This document shows positions 33,278 through 42,539 of a stretch of 64,000 bases of DNA, in pieces (position 1 is the first letter of the stretch; each line of letters begins with the position of its first letter). The stretch comes from Porticoccaceae bacterium (GTDB taxonomy: Bacteria; Pseudomonadota; Gammaproteobacteria; Pseudomonadales; Porticoccaceae). A program made the position numbers and the translations under genes. Below the pieces are notes generated by a model. It did no database searches. It had not been told where the DNA came from and saw only the letters and a list, made by a program, of their open reading frames with translations. The stretch covers positions 62,001-126,000 of the forward strand of contig JAQXBF010000026.1 in assembly GCA_029252555.1 (NCBI GenBank). The letters are read 5' to 3'.

Positions 33278-33792
33278 TGTTAAGTGAACTGCGAACTATG
33301 TGGGAGATTTTCAAGCACAGCTTCACTAAGGCTGACACGGTGCAGTATCCTGAGGAGATGCCTTATTTAGCACCGCGCTACCGCGGGCGCATTGTTTTAA
33401 CTCGTGATCCAGATGGTGAGGAGCGCTGTGTTGCCTGCAATCTCTGTGCTGCAGTCTGTCCTGTTGATTGTATTGCTTTGCAGAAGGATACCCGTGAGGA
33501 CGGTACCTGGTATCCAGAGTTTTTCCGTATTAATTTCTCTCGCTGCATTATGTGCGGTATGTGCGAGGAGGCCTGTCCAACTTATGCAATTCAGTTAACG
33601 CCTGATTTTGAGATGTGCGAATACGATCGTCAGAATATGGTTTATGAGAAAGAGAATTTGCTGATTAATGGCGTGGGTAAGTATCCGGAATACAATTTTT
33701 ATCGGGTATCTGGGATGCAGACGGCTTTTAAGGATAAGGGTGAGGGGCCAAATGAGGCTCGCCCTATTGACACAAAGAGTTTGTTGCCATGA
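33277..33792 (+). CDS. nuoI: NADH-quinone oxidoreductase subunit I
   Basis: A 171-residue ferredoxin-like subunit with two 4Fe-4S clusters (N6a and N6b): [12 protein letters not shown] from Cys51, and [12 protein letters not shown] near residue 90. The start is ATG 33277, one-base overlap with nuoH (TAATG). The frame is open further upstream within nuoH but not conserved. The gap to nuoJ is 246 bp, unusual in this otherwise tightly packed operon. Confidence 0.97.
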   Translation: MLSELRTMWEIFKHSFTKADTVQYPEEMPYLAPRYRGRIVLTRDPDGEERCVACNLCAAVCPVDCIALQKDTREDGTWYPEFFRINFSRCIMCGMCEEACPTYAIQLTPDFEMCEYDRQNMVYEKENLLINGVGKYPEYNFYRVSGMQTAFKDKGEGPNEARPIDTKSLLP

Positions 33793-33819
33793 GGTTTTGG
33801 ATTTGGAGTTTCGGTTATC

Positions 33820-33948
33820 AGGGTATAGGTTGCAGCGGTACTTCTGCGGCACGTCGTGAATACGGCCTCTCCCAGCATTCCGCCTGCCGAGACACTCACT
33901 CATCCCTGCTGGCTGCAGCTACAGAAGTACCGCTGCAACCTATACCCT
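33820..33948. repeat. Long inverted repeat between nuoI and nuoJ, possible MITE/REP-like element
   Basis: The arms 33820-33846 and 33922-33948 are perfect 27-bp reverse complements around a 75-nt centre, which itself holds short dyads such as CGGCA/TGCCG. All other nuo junctions overlap or are separated by at most about 30 bp, so the sequence looks inserted. The arms contain CGGTACTTCTG and its complement, and I recall similar palindromes in gammaproteobacterial genomes. No transposase or clear target duplication is seen. A strong hairpin here could also affect nuoJ-N expression. Confidence 0.7.
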
Positions 33949-34038
33949 TAGCTCTGGTAGTTGCGTCTGGGTCTTGGCTTGATGCAACTCGCTGTCTGCT
34001 CTGCCTTTTTCAAACACTGCCCAAACGGGACCCAGCCG

Positions 34039-34545
34039 ATGCTTGAGATCACCCTTTTTTATATAGCCGCCACCATAGCCCTAGCGGCCACAGTGCTGGC
34101 CATGACCAGAGCCAACGCCATTCATGCGCTGATCTACCTGATCGTCTCCCTGCTGGCAGTAGCTGTTATCTTCTTTTTAATAGGCGCCCCTTTCGCAGCA
34201 GCGCTAGAGATTGTGATCTACGCTGGCGCCATAATGGTGCTTTTTGTCTTCGTTATCATGATGCTCAATTTAGGTGAGGAGGGCGATGCTCGCGAACGCG
34301 GGCTACTGCAGCCAAGTATTTGGGCTGGTCCCGCATTACTCTCATTTCTGCTGTTCGCCGAGTTGCTGTATATGATTTCTACTGTTGAAGGCCCGGTGTC
34401 TATGCAAGCGGTCTCGGCCAAAGAAGTAGGCTTAGCGCTGTTTGGCCCCTATGTGCTAGCAGTCGAGATTGCCTCAATGTTGTTGCTGGCTGGCCTGGTG
34501 GGCTCCTACCATCTTGGGCGCCGCTACTTAGAGCGTGAGGAGTAG
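34039..34545 (+). CDS. nuoJ: NADH-quinone oxidoreductase subunit J
   Basis: A 168-residue membrane subunit with five hydrophobic helices. The segment ALEIVIYAGAIMVLFVFVIMML, containing the helix 3 pi-bulge, is characteristic. I choose ATG 34039 (MLEITLFYI) because homology starts there; the longer open frame from 33961 runs into the spacer after the inverted repeat. nuoK follows 3 bp later. Confidence 0.95.
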   Translation: MLEITLFYIAATIALAATVLAMTRANAIHALIYLIVSLLAVAVIFFLIGAPFAAALEIVIYAGAIMVLFVFVIMMLNLGEEGDARERGLLQPSIWAGPALLSFLLFAELLYMISTVEGPVSMQAVSAKEVGLALFGPYVLAVEIASMLLLAGLVGSYHLGRRYLEREE

Positions 34546-34548
34546 ACA

Positions 34549-34863
34549 ATGGAAGGCTTAAATATTCCTCTTAATCACATTCTGTTGGTGTCCTCACTGC
34601 TGTTCAGTATTGGCATGTTGGGTCTGATGATTCGACGCAATATTATTTTTATCCTCATGTCCCTTGAAGTAATGCTCAATGCTGCGGCCCTGGCTTTTGT
34701 TGCCGCTGGTGCTCATTGGGGGCAGCCAGACGGGCAGATTATCTTTATGTTGATCCTGAGCATTGCCGCAGCAGAAGTAGCGGTGGGCTTAGGGCTTGTG
34801 CTGCAGGTTCAGCGGCGCTTTAAGACGCTAGACATGGATAGTGCTAACAGGATGAGGGGTTGA
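34549..34863 (+). CDS. nuoK: NADH-quinone oxidoreductase subunit K
   Basis: A 104-residue, three-helix membrane subunit. The conserved membrane acids lie in [13 protein letters not shown] and [11 protein letters not shown] and take part in proton transfer. Length is normal, and the stop nearly abuts the nuoL start. Confidence 0.96.
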   Translation: MEGLNIPLNHILLVSSLLFSIGMLGLMIRRNIIFILMSLEVMLNAAALAFVAAGAHWGQPDGQIIFMLILSIAAAEVAVGLGLVLQVQRRFKTLDMDSANRMRG

Positions 34864-34865
34864 AG

Positions 34866-36713
34866 ATGGCTGAGATGGTCTGGTTAGTGCCACTGATCCC
34901 ACTGCTGAGTTCAGTTATGCTGATGCTCTGCTCTGCAAACCTACCGCGGCTACTGATAGGCCTATTAGGTGTCGGCTCAGTGGGCGCAGCAGCGCTGCTG
35001 ACATTATCTATCGGCATGGACTTTCTGGCTGACCCAGAACCCTTTCAGTTGACACTGTGGACATGGATGCAGGTGAGTAACTTTAGCCCTGGCATTGCAT
35101 TTTATTTTGATGGTCTGACTCTGGTGATGATGTCGGTGATCACCGGCGTGGGTTTTTTAATCCATCTCTTCTCTACGGAATTTATGGAGGAAGACGCGAG
35201 TTACGCCCGTTATTTTGCTTATCTGAATATGTTTGTCGCCGCCATGCTGATACTGGTGATGGCGGACAATTTATTGCTGCTGTATCTAGGCTGGGAAGGC
35301 GTGGGTGTGTGCAGTTACCTACTAGTGGGATTCTGGTATCAGAACAGTGCCAATGGCCAGGCCGCACGCAAGGCCTTTGTGGTGACCCGTATCGGTGATA
35401 CGGCAATGGCCCTAGGGTTATTGCTGCTATTTACCGAGCTTGGCACTTTGGATATCCAGTCAATGATGGCTGTCGCCAATCAACAGTGGCAGGTAGGGGA
35501 CACAGTCCCGCTAATAGCCTGCCTGTTGTTACTTGGCGGTGCGGTGGGTAAGTCGGCGCAGCTACCACTGCACACTTGGCTGCCAGATGCGATGGCTGGT
35601 CCCACACCAGTAAGTGCATTGATTCACGCGGCCACCATGGTAACGGCTGGGGTTTATCTGATTGCCCGCACCCATGACTTATTTTTACTGGCTCCTATAT
35701 CCATGATGGTGGTGGCGCTGGTAGGTTTAGCGACTTCCTTAATGGCGGCCTTCACGGCATTGATGCAGTCGGATATCAAACGCATTCTGGCCTACTCAAC
35801 TATTAGCCAAATTGGATATATGTTCCTGGCATTGGGTGTGGGTGCCTGGGCTGCTGGTATATTTCACCTGATGACCCATGCTTTTTTTAAGGCTCTACTA
35901 TTTTTGGGGTCTGGTGCCATCATCCATTACCTTCATCACGAGCATGATATTTTCAAGATGGGTGGTTTACGCACCAAAATGCCGGTCACATTTTGGAGCT
36001 TTATGATTGGCTCCGCGGCCTTGGCTGCTCTGCCAATGACCTCAGGGTTCTTTAGTAAGGACCAGATTTTATTGCAGGCCTATATGATGCCTGGAGCAGG
36101 GCCATGGCTATGGCTAGGTGGCTTATTAGGTGCATTGCTAACAGCGATTTATAGTTTCCGCTTAGTATTTGTCGTGTTCTTCGGTGAGGCGAAAACCGAA
36201 CCAGATGGAGACACAGGTTGGCGAATGGCTGTGCCTTTAGTCATGCTCTGCGGTCTGGCTATGATTGGCGGCTATTTTATTATTCCCGTCGCCGATGTGT
36301 TCCCGGCGGTAAGCGGAGAGCATCCAGCTCACTGGGTAGAATATGTTTCTATCTCGGTGCCATTGATTGGCCTGTTACTGGCTTATTTGATATTCCACAG
36401 CCGCCAGATAAATATGGATACGCTGGTTAATTCGTCTGTGGGTCAATTGCTGAGACGATTTTGGTTCGGTGGTTGGGGCATAGATTGGCTTTATGACCGG
36501 GTTTTTGTGCGGCCTTATTACCTGTTATCCGGGCTCATGAAAAATGAGCCTATTGATGCCATTTACGGCCTTATTGTGGCTGTTAATCAAACCTTTAATC
36601 ATTGGCTTGCAGAGGCGCAAACTGGCCAGATGCGCTGGTATATCCTCAGTATGGTGTTTGGTCTCATTGTACTGTTGACTCTGGCCCTGCAAATTCCGCT
36701 GGAGGCTCTCTAA
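34866..36713 (+). CDS. nuoL: NADH-quinone oxidoreductase subunit L
   Basis: About 615 residues, an antiporter-like proton-pumping subunit with many helices and the long lateral helix at the C-terminus. Conserved features are YLGWEGVGVCSYLLVGFW, the Lys helix in GKSAQLPLHTWLPDAM and the TMVTAGVYL block. ATG 34866 has AGGGG at 34855-34859; TTG 34860 overlaps the nuoK stop and is less likely. The TAA overlaps the nuoM ATG. Confidence 0.96.
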   Translation: MAEMVWLVPLIPLLSSVMLMLCSANLPRLLIGLLGVGSVGAAALLTLSIGMDFLADPEPFQLTLWTWMQVSNFSPGIAFYFDGLTLVMMSVITGVGFLIHLFSTEFMEEDASYARYFAYLNMFVAAMLILVMADNLLLLYLGWEGVGVCSYLLVGFWYQNSANGQAARKAFVVTRIGDTAMALGLLLLFTELGTLDIQSMMAVANQQWQVGDTVPLIACLLLLGGAVGKSAQLPLHTWLPDAMAGPTPVSALIHAATMVTAGVYLIARTHDLFLLAPISMMVVALVGLATSLMAAFTALMQSDIKRILAYSTISQIGYMFLALGVGAWAAGIFHLMTHAFFKALLFLGSGAIIHYLHHEHDIFKMGGLRTKMPVTFWSFMIGSAALAALPMTSGFFSKDQILLQAYMMPGAGPWLWLGGLLGALLTAIYSFRLVFVVFFGEAKTEPDGDTGWRMAVPLVMLCGLAMIGGYFIIPVADVFPAVSGEHPAHWVEYVSISVPLIGLLLAYLIFHSRQINMDTLVNSSVGQLLRRFWFGGWGIDWLYDRVFVRPYYLLSGLMKNEPIDAIYGLIVAVNQTFNHWLAEAQTGQMRWYILSMVFGLIVLLTLALQIPLEAL

Positions 36714-38242
36714 TGGTAATGGTCAATTTGATATTGATATTGCTGTTGGGGGGCGTGCTGGCCATGTTGTCCGAACGCCTGGGTGTGAATGTACCGCGCA
36801 GAGTGGCACTAGCCGTGGTTCTGGTTGATCTTGGATATCTGCTCTCTGAACTTGCAGGCATGCCGGCTCTGACTCAATTGCAGGCCCCAATGCCCGATGA
36901 TCCGAGTACCTGGCTCATGCATTTCCAGGCCCAGTGGATCCCCGCTTTTGGTATTAGTATTGAGCTAGCATTAGATGGCATTAGTTTGCTTATGGTGTTG
37001 TTGACCCTGGTCCTGGGTGCCATTGCTGTGAGTGCTTCTTGGACTGATGTGATAGTTAAGCGCGGCTTCTTTGAGGCTAATTTGCTGTGGACATTGGCTG
37101 GTGTGTTGGGTGTCTTTATGGCCCTCGACCTATTTCTGTTCTTCCTGTTTTGGGAAGTTATGCTCATACCCATGTACTTTATGATTGCCATATGGGGCCA
37201 TGAAAACCGTGGCTATGCAGCCATGAAATTCTTTATTTTCACTCAGGCCAGTGGCCTGTTAATGCTTGTGGCAACCCTGGTATTAGTGGCGGTTAATCAC
37301 AGTGCCACCGGGCAGTGGAGCTTTAGCTATTTTGACTTGCTGAATACTCCTATGGCCGAGCAGACCGCCCACTGGTTAATGTTGGGTTTCTTTATTGCCT
37401 TTGTGGTCAAGTTGCCGGCATTTCCTTTTCACACCTGGCTACCGGATGCCCATACTCAGGCGCCTACTGCTGGTAGTGTGATCCTAGCTGGAATTCTGCT
37501 GAAGACTGGTGCCTATGGTCTGATTCGCTTTGCTGTTCCTCTATTTCCAGAGGCAGCCCTAAATTTCTCATTTACCGCCATGGCGCTGGGTGCTGCCGGA
37601 GTGGTTTATGGCGCGGTGCTGGCTTTTGCTCAGACCGACTTCAAGCGCCTGGTTGCCTATAGCAGTGTCAGCCATATGGGCTTTGTGTTACTTGGAGTTT
37701 ATGCTTGGAATGAACTGGCTTTGCAGGGTGCAGTGATGCAAATGGTTGCCCATGGTTTTAGTACAGCGGCGCTGTTTATGATTGCCGGTTCGTTGCAGGA
37801 AAGGCTACACACCAGAGATATGCGAGAGATGGGTGGTCTCTGGCAGCAAATGCCGCGGATGGGCGCTGTGGCTATGTTCTTTGTAGTGGCTTCGCTAGGT
37901 CTGCCGGGCCTGGGTAACTTTGTAGCTGAGTTTTTAGTGCTGCTGGGACTGTTTCAGGTTAACCCTTGGATGACCGCAGTGGCTGCGCTGGGCCTGATTA
38001 CCGGTGCTATTTATTCGCTGATATTAATGCAGAGGTCATTTCAAGGCGAGATCAGCGCAACGCTAAGCTCGAAGCTAGAAGGCCACGGGCTGGCTGATTT
38101 TGCTGGTCGTGAAATGGTCACAATGATGGTAATGATGGTCGCACTAATTGGCTTGGGGCTCTACCCTCAGCCTGTTTTAGATATGGCGAAGCCGGTATTG
38201 CAGAGCCTGCTTGAACTTACTTCAGCGGAGATGACGCCATGA
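36713..38242 (+). CDS. nuoM: NADH-quinone oxidoreductase subunit M
   Basis: A 509-residue antiporter-like subunit. The FWEVMLIPMYFMIAIWG block holds the conserved Glu, and KLPAFPFHTWLPDAHTQAPT the conserved Lys region. The start is ATG 36713, in TAATG overlap with nuoL; the frame extends upstream inside nuoL without homology. It overlaps nuoN by ATGA. Confidence 0.96.
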   Translation: MVMVNLILILLLGGVLAMLSERLGVNVPRRVALAVVLVDLGYLLSELAGMPALTQLQAPMPDDPSTWLMHFQAQWIPAFGISIELALDGISLLMVLLTLVLGAIAVSASWTDVIVKRGFFEANLLWTLAGVLGVFMALDLFLFFLFWEVMLIPMYFMIAIWGHENRGYAAMKFFIFTQASGLLMLVATLVLVAVNHSATGQWSFSYFDLLNTPMAEQTAHWLMLGFFIAFVVKLPAFPFHTWLPDAHTQAPTAGSVILAGILLKTGAYGLIRFAVPLFPEAALNFSFTAMALGAAGVVYGAVLAFAQTDFKRLVAYSSVSHMGFVLLGVYAWNELALQGAVMQMVAHGFSTAALFMIAGSLQERLHTRDMREMGGLWQQMPRMGAVAMFFVVASLGLPGLGNFVAEFLVLLGLFQVNPWMTAVAALGLITGAIYSLILMQRSFQGEISATLSSKLEGHGLADFAGREMVTMMVMMVALIGLGLYPQPVLDMAKPVLQSLLELTSAEMTP

Positions 38243-39684
38243 ACTCAAGCCAAATGATGGCGCTGATGCCGATATTGATGCTGTCACTAACCGCCGTGGT
38301 GCTAATGATTCAGGCCTCAATAAAGCGAGATCAGGGCGTGGCATGGTGGATTACCGGAGCAGGTTTTTTACTGGCACTCTGGGGTGCAGGGTATGCCCGT
38401 GAGTTTGCCCAGCCGGTAACCATATTACTGGGAGTAGATGACTGGGGCCTATTTTTTACTACCTTGATTTTGGCGGCTTCTCTGGTGACCTTGATTCTAT
38501 CCAAAGACACCTTTTCACCGGAGGGAGAGCGCAAAGAAGAGTATTACCTGCTGTTAGTACTATCTGTGCTGGGTGCTGTAATCTTGATCCAATCCAGCCA
38601 TATGGCATCACTGCTATTGGGCATGGAGCTAATGGGCGTTGCGCTCTACGGTATGATTGCATTCCCTGAAAAAGGCGAGTTGCCCCTTGAGGCAGCGATT
38701 AAATATCTGGTGCTCTCGGCCTGTGCGTCGGCCATGTTGTTATTTGGCTTTGCCCTGATCTATGCGGCGACCGGTGATCTCAGTTATGGAGGTATGGGAG
38801 CCAAAGCCGCAGTCGCTTATAGTCAAGAACCATTAGTGCTTATGGCAGGCAGTGCCATGATACTGGCTGGCCTCGGCTTTAAACTCTCAGTGGTGCCATT
38901 TCATATGTGGACACCAGATGTTTATCAGGGTGCCCCTACCCCAGTGACGGGCTTTTTAGCAACGGTATCCAAAGGTGCAGTCTTTGTTGCTCTGACGCGC
39001 TTTTTCATTGAGGGGCAGCTCTATCAATACAGCTCATTGATTGTGGCATTGTCGGCAGTAGCGGTCGCCTCCATGCTGGTGGGTAACTGGCTGGCTCTGC
39101 GCCAAGAAAATATTAAGCGGCTATTGGCCTATTCCTCGATTGCTCATTTTGGCTATCTGCTCATTGTCTTAATCGCCCTATCTATTATTGATAATGCTGG
39201 TGGGGGGCAGTTGATTGGCGAGGCTATTACCTTCTACTTGGCCGCCTATATTTTGACTACGTTGGCCGCCTTCACGGTGGTGGCTAATCTGGCCGGTGAA
39301 GATGATAGTAAATCCATGCTCGGTGCGTTTGATGGGCTATTCTGGCGCAACCCATTGCAGGCCAGTGCCCTGATGGTAGCCCTGCTATCATTTGCAGGCA
39401 TACCGCTGACAGCTGGCTTTATTGGTAAATTCTATCTTATTACAGTCTCAATCCAGTCTCAGCTGTGGCTTCTTTTAGTTGCCCTGGTATTGGGTAGTGC
39501 GATTGCCATCTACTACTATCTGCGTATTATTTTCGCCATGAGCAAGACTTCAGGGGCTACTATTAAAACAGGGTCTCGCGCCGCTATTGGCGCTCAGGAT
39601 ATTCTCGCAATCCTTTTATTACTAATGGTGCTGGCTCTCGGTAGCTGGCCACAGCCCTTTATTGCGTTTGCAGGGGGCCTTTGA
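38239..39684 (+). CDS. nuoN: NADH-quinone oxidoreductase subunit N
   Basis: A 481-residue antiporter-like subunit that ends the complex I operon. GMELMGVALYGMIAF and the GLGFKLSVVPFHMWTPDVYQG block are characteristic. The ATG overlaps the nuoM stop. The next gene begins 72 bp later with its own good ribosome site. Confidence 0.96.
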   Translation: MNSSQMMALMPILMLSLTAVVLMIQASIKRDQGVAWWITGAGFLLALWGAGYAREFAQPVTILLGVDDWGLFFTTLILAASLVTLILSKDTFSPEGERKEEYYLLLVLSVLGAVILIQSSHMASLLLGMELMGVALYGMIAFPEKGELPLEAAIKYLVLSACASAMLLFGFALIYAATGDLSYGGMGAKAAVAYSQEPLVLMAGSAMILAGLGFKLSVVPFHMWTPDVYQGAPTPVTGFLATVSKGAVFVALTRFFIEGQLYQYSSLIVALSAVAVASMLVGNWLALRQENIKRLLAYSSIAHFGYLLIVLIALSIIDNAGGGQLIGEAITFYLAAYILTTLAAFTVVANLAGEDDSKSMLGAFDGLFWRNPLQASALMVALLSFAGIPLTAGFIGKFYLITVSIQSQLWLLLVALVLGSAIAIYYYLRIIFAMSKTSGATIKTGSRAAIGAQDILAILLLLMVLALGSWPQPFIAFAGGL

Positions 39685-39756
39685 GTAATTCGCCAATAGC
39701 CTTATAGGTTGCGAATATAAGTTTCACTCAGCTCTTTTTAGGGTAAGGAGATAGTT

Positions 39757-40176
39757 ATGTTACGTTCTGTCGATCTAAGTGATTATATGCTCCATGATCC
39801 GGTCAAAATATCTGCTAATGGAGATGTATTTGATGCCATTCATTTAATTATCGAGCACAGGGTGTCAGGTATATGCGTGGTTGATGAGCAGGAAATGCTA
39901 GTTGGCGTCCTTTCAGAAATGGACTGTCTTGGCGCGATTTTAGCGGCGACCTACAATGAAAATGGCGATGTAGGCAAAGCCAGTGAGTATATGACTGCCA
40001 ATGTTGATTACTGTGATGTTCACGCAGATTTGGTCGATGTGGCCGACGATATGCTTAAGAAGGGTCATCGCCGTCGTCCGGTTCTGGATCATGGTCGTCT
40101 GGTGGGGCAGATCACCTGTCGGCAGTTGCTGCGAGTGGTTAGCGAGTTTAATCGCAATCAAATCGCTGCCCATTGA
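39757..40176 (+). CDS. Two-CBS-domain protein
   Basis: A 139-residue protein made of one CBS pair: VKISANGDVFDAIHLIIEHRVSGICVVD and the second half DVADDMLKKGHRRRPVLD. CBS pairs bind adenine nucleotides and act as sensors. There is no attached enzyme or membrane domain, so the partner is unknown. AAGGAG lies 8-9 bp before ATG. Its position after nuoN may place it under nuo readthrough, but a functional link is not shown. Confidence 0.85.
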   Translation: MLRSVDLSDYMLHDPVKISANGDVFDAIHLIIEHRVSGICVVDEQEMLVGVLSEMDCLGAILAATYNENGDVGKASEYMTANVDYCDVHADLVDVADDMLKKGHRRRPVLDHGRLVGQITCRQLLRVVSEFNRNQIAAH

Positions 40177-40192
40177 ACTCTAGCTAGCTGGT

Positions 40193-41083
40193 TTAACACT
40201 GCGCCTTTGGTTGTTGATAGTCACTTATTTGTCTGTCGGCCTCAAGCTGAAAGAGGTGCTGGCTTCGCCTCGGCATTTCCTCCAAAGAGTGCTCGGTAAT
40301 TCGCTGAAAATATTGGATAAACCTCAGTACCTGTTCCTCGGTCATGACCCCAGATCTATCAGAATCTTGGAGCCTCTCAATCATCTTCATTTCCTGCTGC
40401 CAGCGCCATTGAAAAATGGTATCAAACGAGGGTGCCCTCAGCATGATTGTCTGATCGATTAAGGTGAACAACTCGCGATAATCGGTAGCCAGTGCCCGAT
40501 TGATATACTGCCGCCAAATTCCCTTATCGTCCTCTAGTCTCTCCAGATCATTAATGGGATCTTCGAGTTCCGTCTGCGTTTGTGGCAGGGCACCTAGACA
40601 CCAGCCTTCGAAGACAATTAAACCCACTGGGCCACTGACTTTATCGACCTGTGACCCTGTTACTCGATCGTCAATACTTTTATCAAATCTAGGTATTTCT
40701 GTGTCCAACCCGGCGCGCAGTTGCTCAATGGTCTTTATCGCGAGGCTCACATCGTGAGTGCCGGGTACCCCTCTAGTTCGCAGCAAGGGGTGAATAGTCT
40801 GAGCCAGATGCTCGCGCTCGGCACGAGTTAAATAGAAGTCGTCCATGGAAAGGCTAACAGCGGTAATAGCGTGACGTTCAGTAATTATACTGCAAAGATA
40901 ATCAGCCAGAGTTGATTTCCCCGAGCCTTGGGAGCCATTAATACCCAGTATCATTGGCACATTGTTTGGCTGATACTGGTTGCTGAATTGCTGTAACAGT
41001 GGTTCAAACCAACGCTTGGCGGTTTCTAGATAGGACGATGGTAGATGGTTGCGCTTAAGGAACGCTTGGGCGGCAAGAGACAT
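40193..41083 (-). CDS. P-loop kinase, D-glycerate 3-kinase/Tda10-like
   Basis: A 296-residue kinase of the uridine-kinase-like P-loop group. Walker A GINGSQGSGKS lies at about residues 48-58, SMDDFY and FEGWCLGALPQ follow, matching the family that includes plant-type D-glycerate 3-kinase and yeast Tda10. The substrate cannot be fixed from sequence. Glycerate kinase would fit the C1/glycine metabolism downstream, but there are about 3.5 kb of other genes before fhs. It converges with the CBS gene. Confidence 0.75.
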   Translation of the reverse strand: MSLAAQAFLKRNHLPSSYLETAKRWFEPLLQQFSNQYQPNNVPMILGINGSQGSGKSTLADYLCSIITERHAITAVSLSMDDFYLTRAEREHLAQTIHPLLRTRGVPGTHDVSLAIKTIEQLRAGLDTEIPRFDKSIDDRVTGSQVDKVSGPVGLIVFEGWCLGALPQTQTELEDPINDLERLEDDKGIWRQYINRALATDYRELFTLIDQTIMLRAPSFDTIFQWRWQQEMKMIERLQDSDRSGVMTEEQVLRFIQYFQRITEHSLEEMPRRSQHLFQLEADRQISDYQQPKAQC

Positions 41084-41280
41084 AGAAATAAAGAAGTTTA
41101 CTAGGTTGTTGGGTTACACAGCCAATATTGGCTGAGGGAGCTGAGATGATAGCCTAGCATAGCTGACAGTTGGGAAAAACCGCTAATAAAAATCTGCCTG
41201 TATAAGATGGATTAATGCTTAAATAGAAGCTCTCAGGCACCAGTCTTCCAGCTTACAAAAATAACGACAGGTATGATTTT

Positions 41281-41937
41281 ATGTTGACCGTACACCACCT
41301 AAATAACTCTCGCTCTCAGCGAATCATCTGGCTGCTTGAGGAGCTTAAGCTTGATTATCAGGTTGCCAAATATCAGCGCGATTCTGAAACCAATCTGGCA
41401 CCTGCGCAACTAGAAGCCATTCAGCAACTGGGTAAGTCTCCCGTGCTAACGGATTGCACCGGCGGCATTGATAGAACCATCATTGAGTCTGGAGCTATTA
41501 TTGACTATGTCCTGCGACATTATGGAGAGGGTCGTCTGCGGCCTGAAAATGGCTCTGAGGACTATGAGGCCTACTTGCAATGGCTGCATTACGCTGAGGG
41601 CAGTGCAATATTGCCTATGATGTTGAAACTATACACCTCAAGATTAAGTCCAACTAGCGACGAATCTGGCGCGGCACTGCAGTCCCGTATCAATAATGAA
41701 ATGCAACGTCATCTGGGTTATTTGGATCAGGCGCTTGAGGGAGTCGAGTGGATTGTTGGCAACAGCCTGTCCGGAGCCGATATTCAGCTGTCGTTTATTG
41801 TCGAGATAGCACCGCTTATGTTGGGCGCGGATTCAATGAAAAATCTCGCCTTATTCAGGCAGCGCTGCCATGCTAGACCGGCCTACAAGAGGGCGCTGGA
41901 AAAGGGTGGTCTTTACGCCTATGGCCCCAATGATTAG
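41281..41937 (+). CDS. Glutathione S-transferase family protein
   Basis: A 218-residue protein with the thioredoxin-fold N-terminal domain (VHHLNNSRSQRIIWLLEELKLDY) and an all-helical C-terminal domain (WIVGNSLSGADIQLSF). The Ser of NNSRS is in the position of the catalytic Ser of beta/theta-type GSTs. The glutathione-contacting ESGAIIDY block is intact. The substrate is unknown. The gene stands alone, divergent from the kinase across a 197-bp gap. Confidence 0.9.
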   Translation: MLTVHHLNNSRSQRIIWLLEELKLDYQVAKYQRDSETNLAPAQLEAIQQLGKSPVLTDCTGGIDRTIIESGAIIDYVLRHYGEGRLRPENGSEDYEAYLQWLHYAEGSAILPMMLKLYTSRLSPTSDESGAALQSRINNEMQRHLGYLDQALEGVEWIVGNSLSGADIQLSFIVEIAPLMLGADSMKNLALFRQRCHARPAYKRALEKGGLYAYGPND

Positions 41938-42075
41938 AGTAAGTAGATGGCGAAGAGAATCTGTTTGCAGTTCTAGAAAAAACGAAGCTTAACTCTGTTA
42001 AATACGAAGTTCGACTTAGCTAGATTGATAATTTTGATCCATTCAAATACCATTTTTTTCTTCGGGAATGCTGTT

Positions 42076-42291
42076 ATGGCTAGTTTAAAAATGCGGTTTG
42101 GTATCAGACTAAAATCGTTAAGAGCAGAAAGAGGTCTAACTCAAGAGCAGTTGGCAGATGCAACTGAACTGAGTATTGAGTCTATTAGTAATATTGAGCG
42201 GGGTATCTTCGGGCCTCGCTTTGATAACCTGGAAAAAATAGCTGCAGTCCTCAATTTGGAAGTGATGCAGTTATTCGAGTTTAAAAAATAA
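42076..42291 (+). CDS. Small XRE-family helix-turn-helix regulator
   Basis: A 71-residue protein that is essentially one HTH_3 domain: RLKSLRAERGLTQEQLADATELSIESISNIERG. I choose ATG 42076 over the upstream in-frame start at 42025 because it begins at the domain edge. No ligand-binding domain is attached. The target is unknown; the nearest genes are the GST and the broken kinase. Confidence 0.8.
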   Translation: MASLKMRFGIRLKSLRAERGLTQEQLADATELSIESISNIERGIFGPRFDNLEKIAAVLNLEVMQLFEFKK

Positions 42292-42539
42292 GTTTCAACT
42301 AGATATAAGTTAAACGCCCCACAGATATTCGGCTATATTCTAATAGGGCAGTTGTTACATAAACACTTCAACATTATGCGTATTTTTAGTTTCCATTGGA
42401 TGGAAAGTAGTCAAAAAAGGAGGGTTACGCCATTGCCAGTCAGTATTTTTTCTTGTTGCTTATCAATCGCCATCTGTCATCTTTAATCCGCTTGTAACCA
42501 GTTAAATGTTTTTGAGCGAGATGATATTGGTGAGGGTTT

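Noticed and set aside
33789-34046. 85-codon open frame between nuoI and nuoJ as a gene
   Set aside because: It runs through the inverted repeat, overlaps the end of nuoI and the start of nuoJ, and shows no recognisable protein features.
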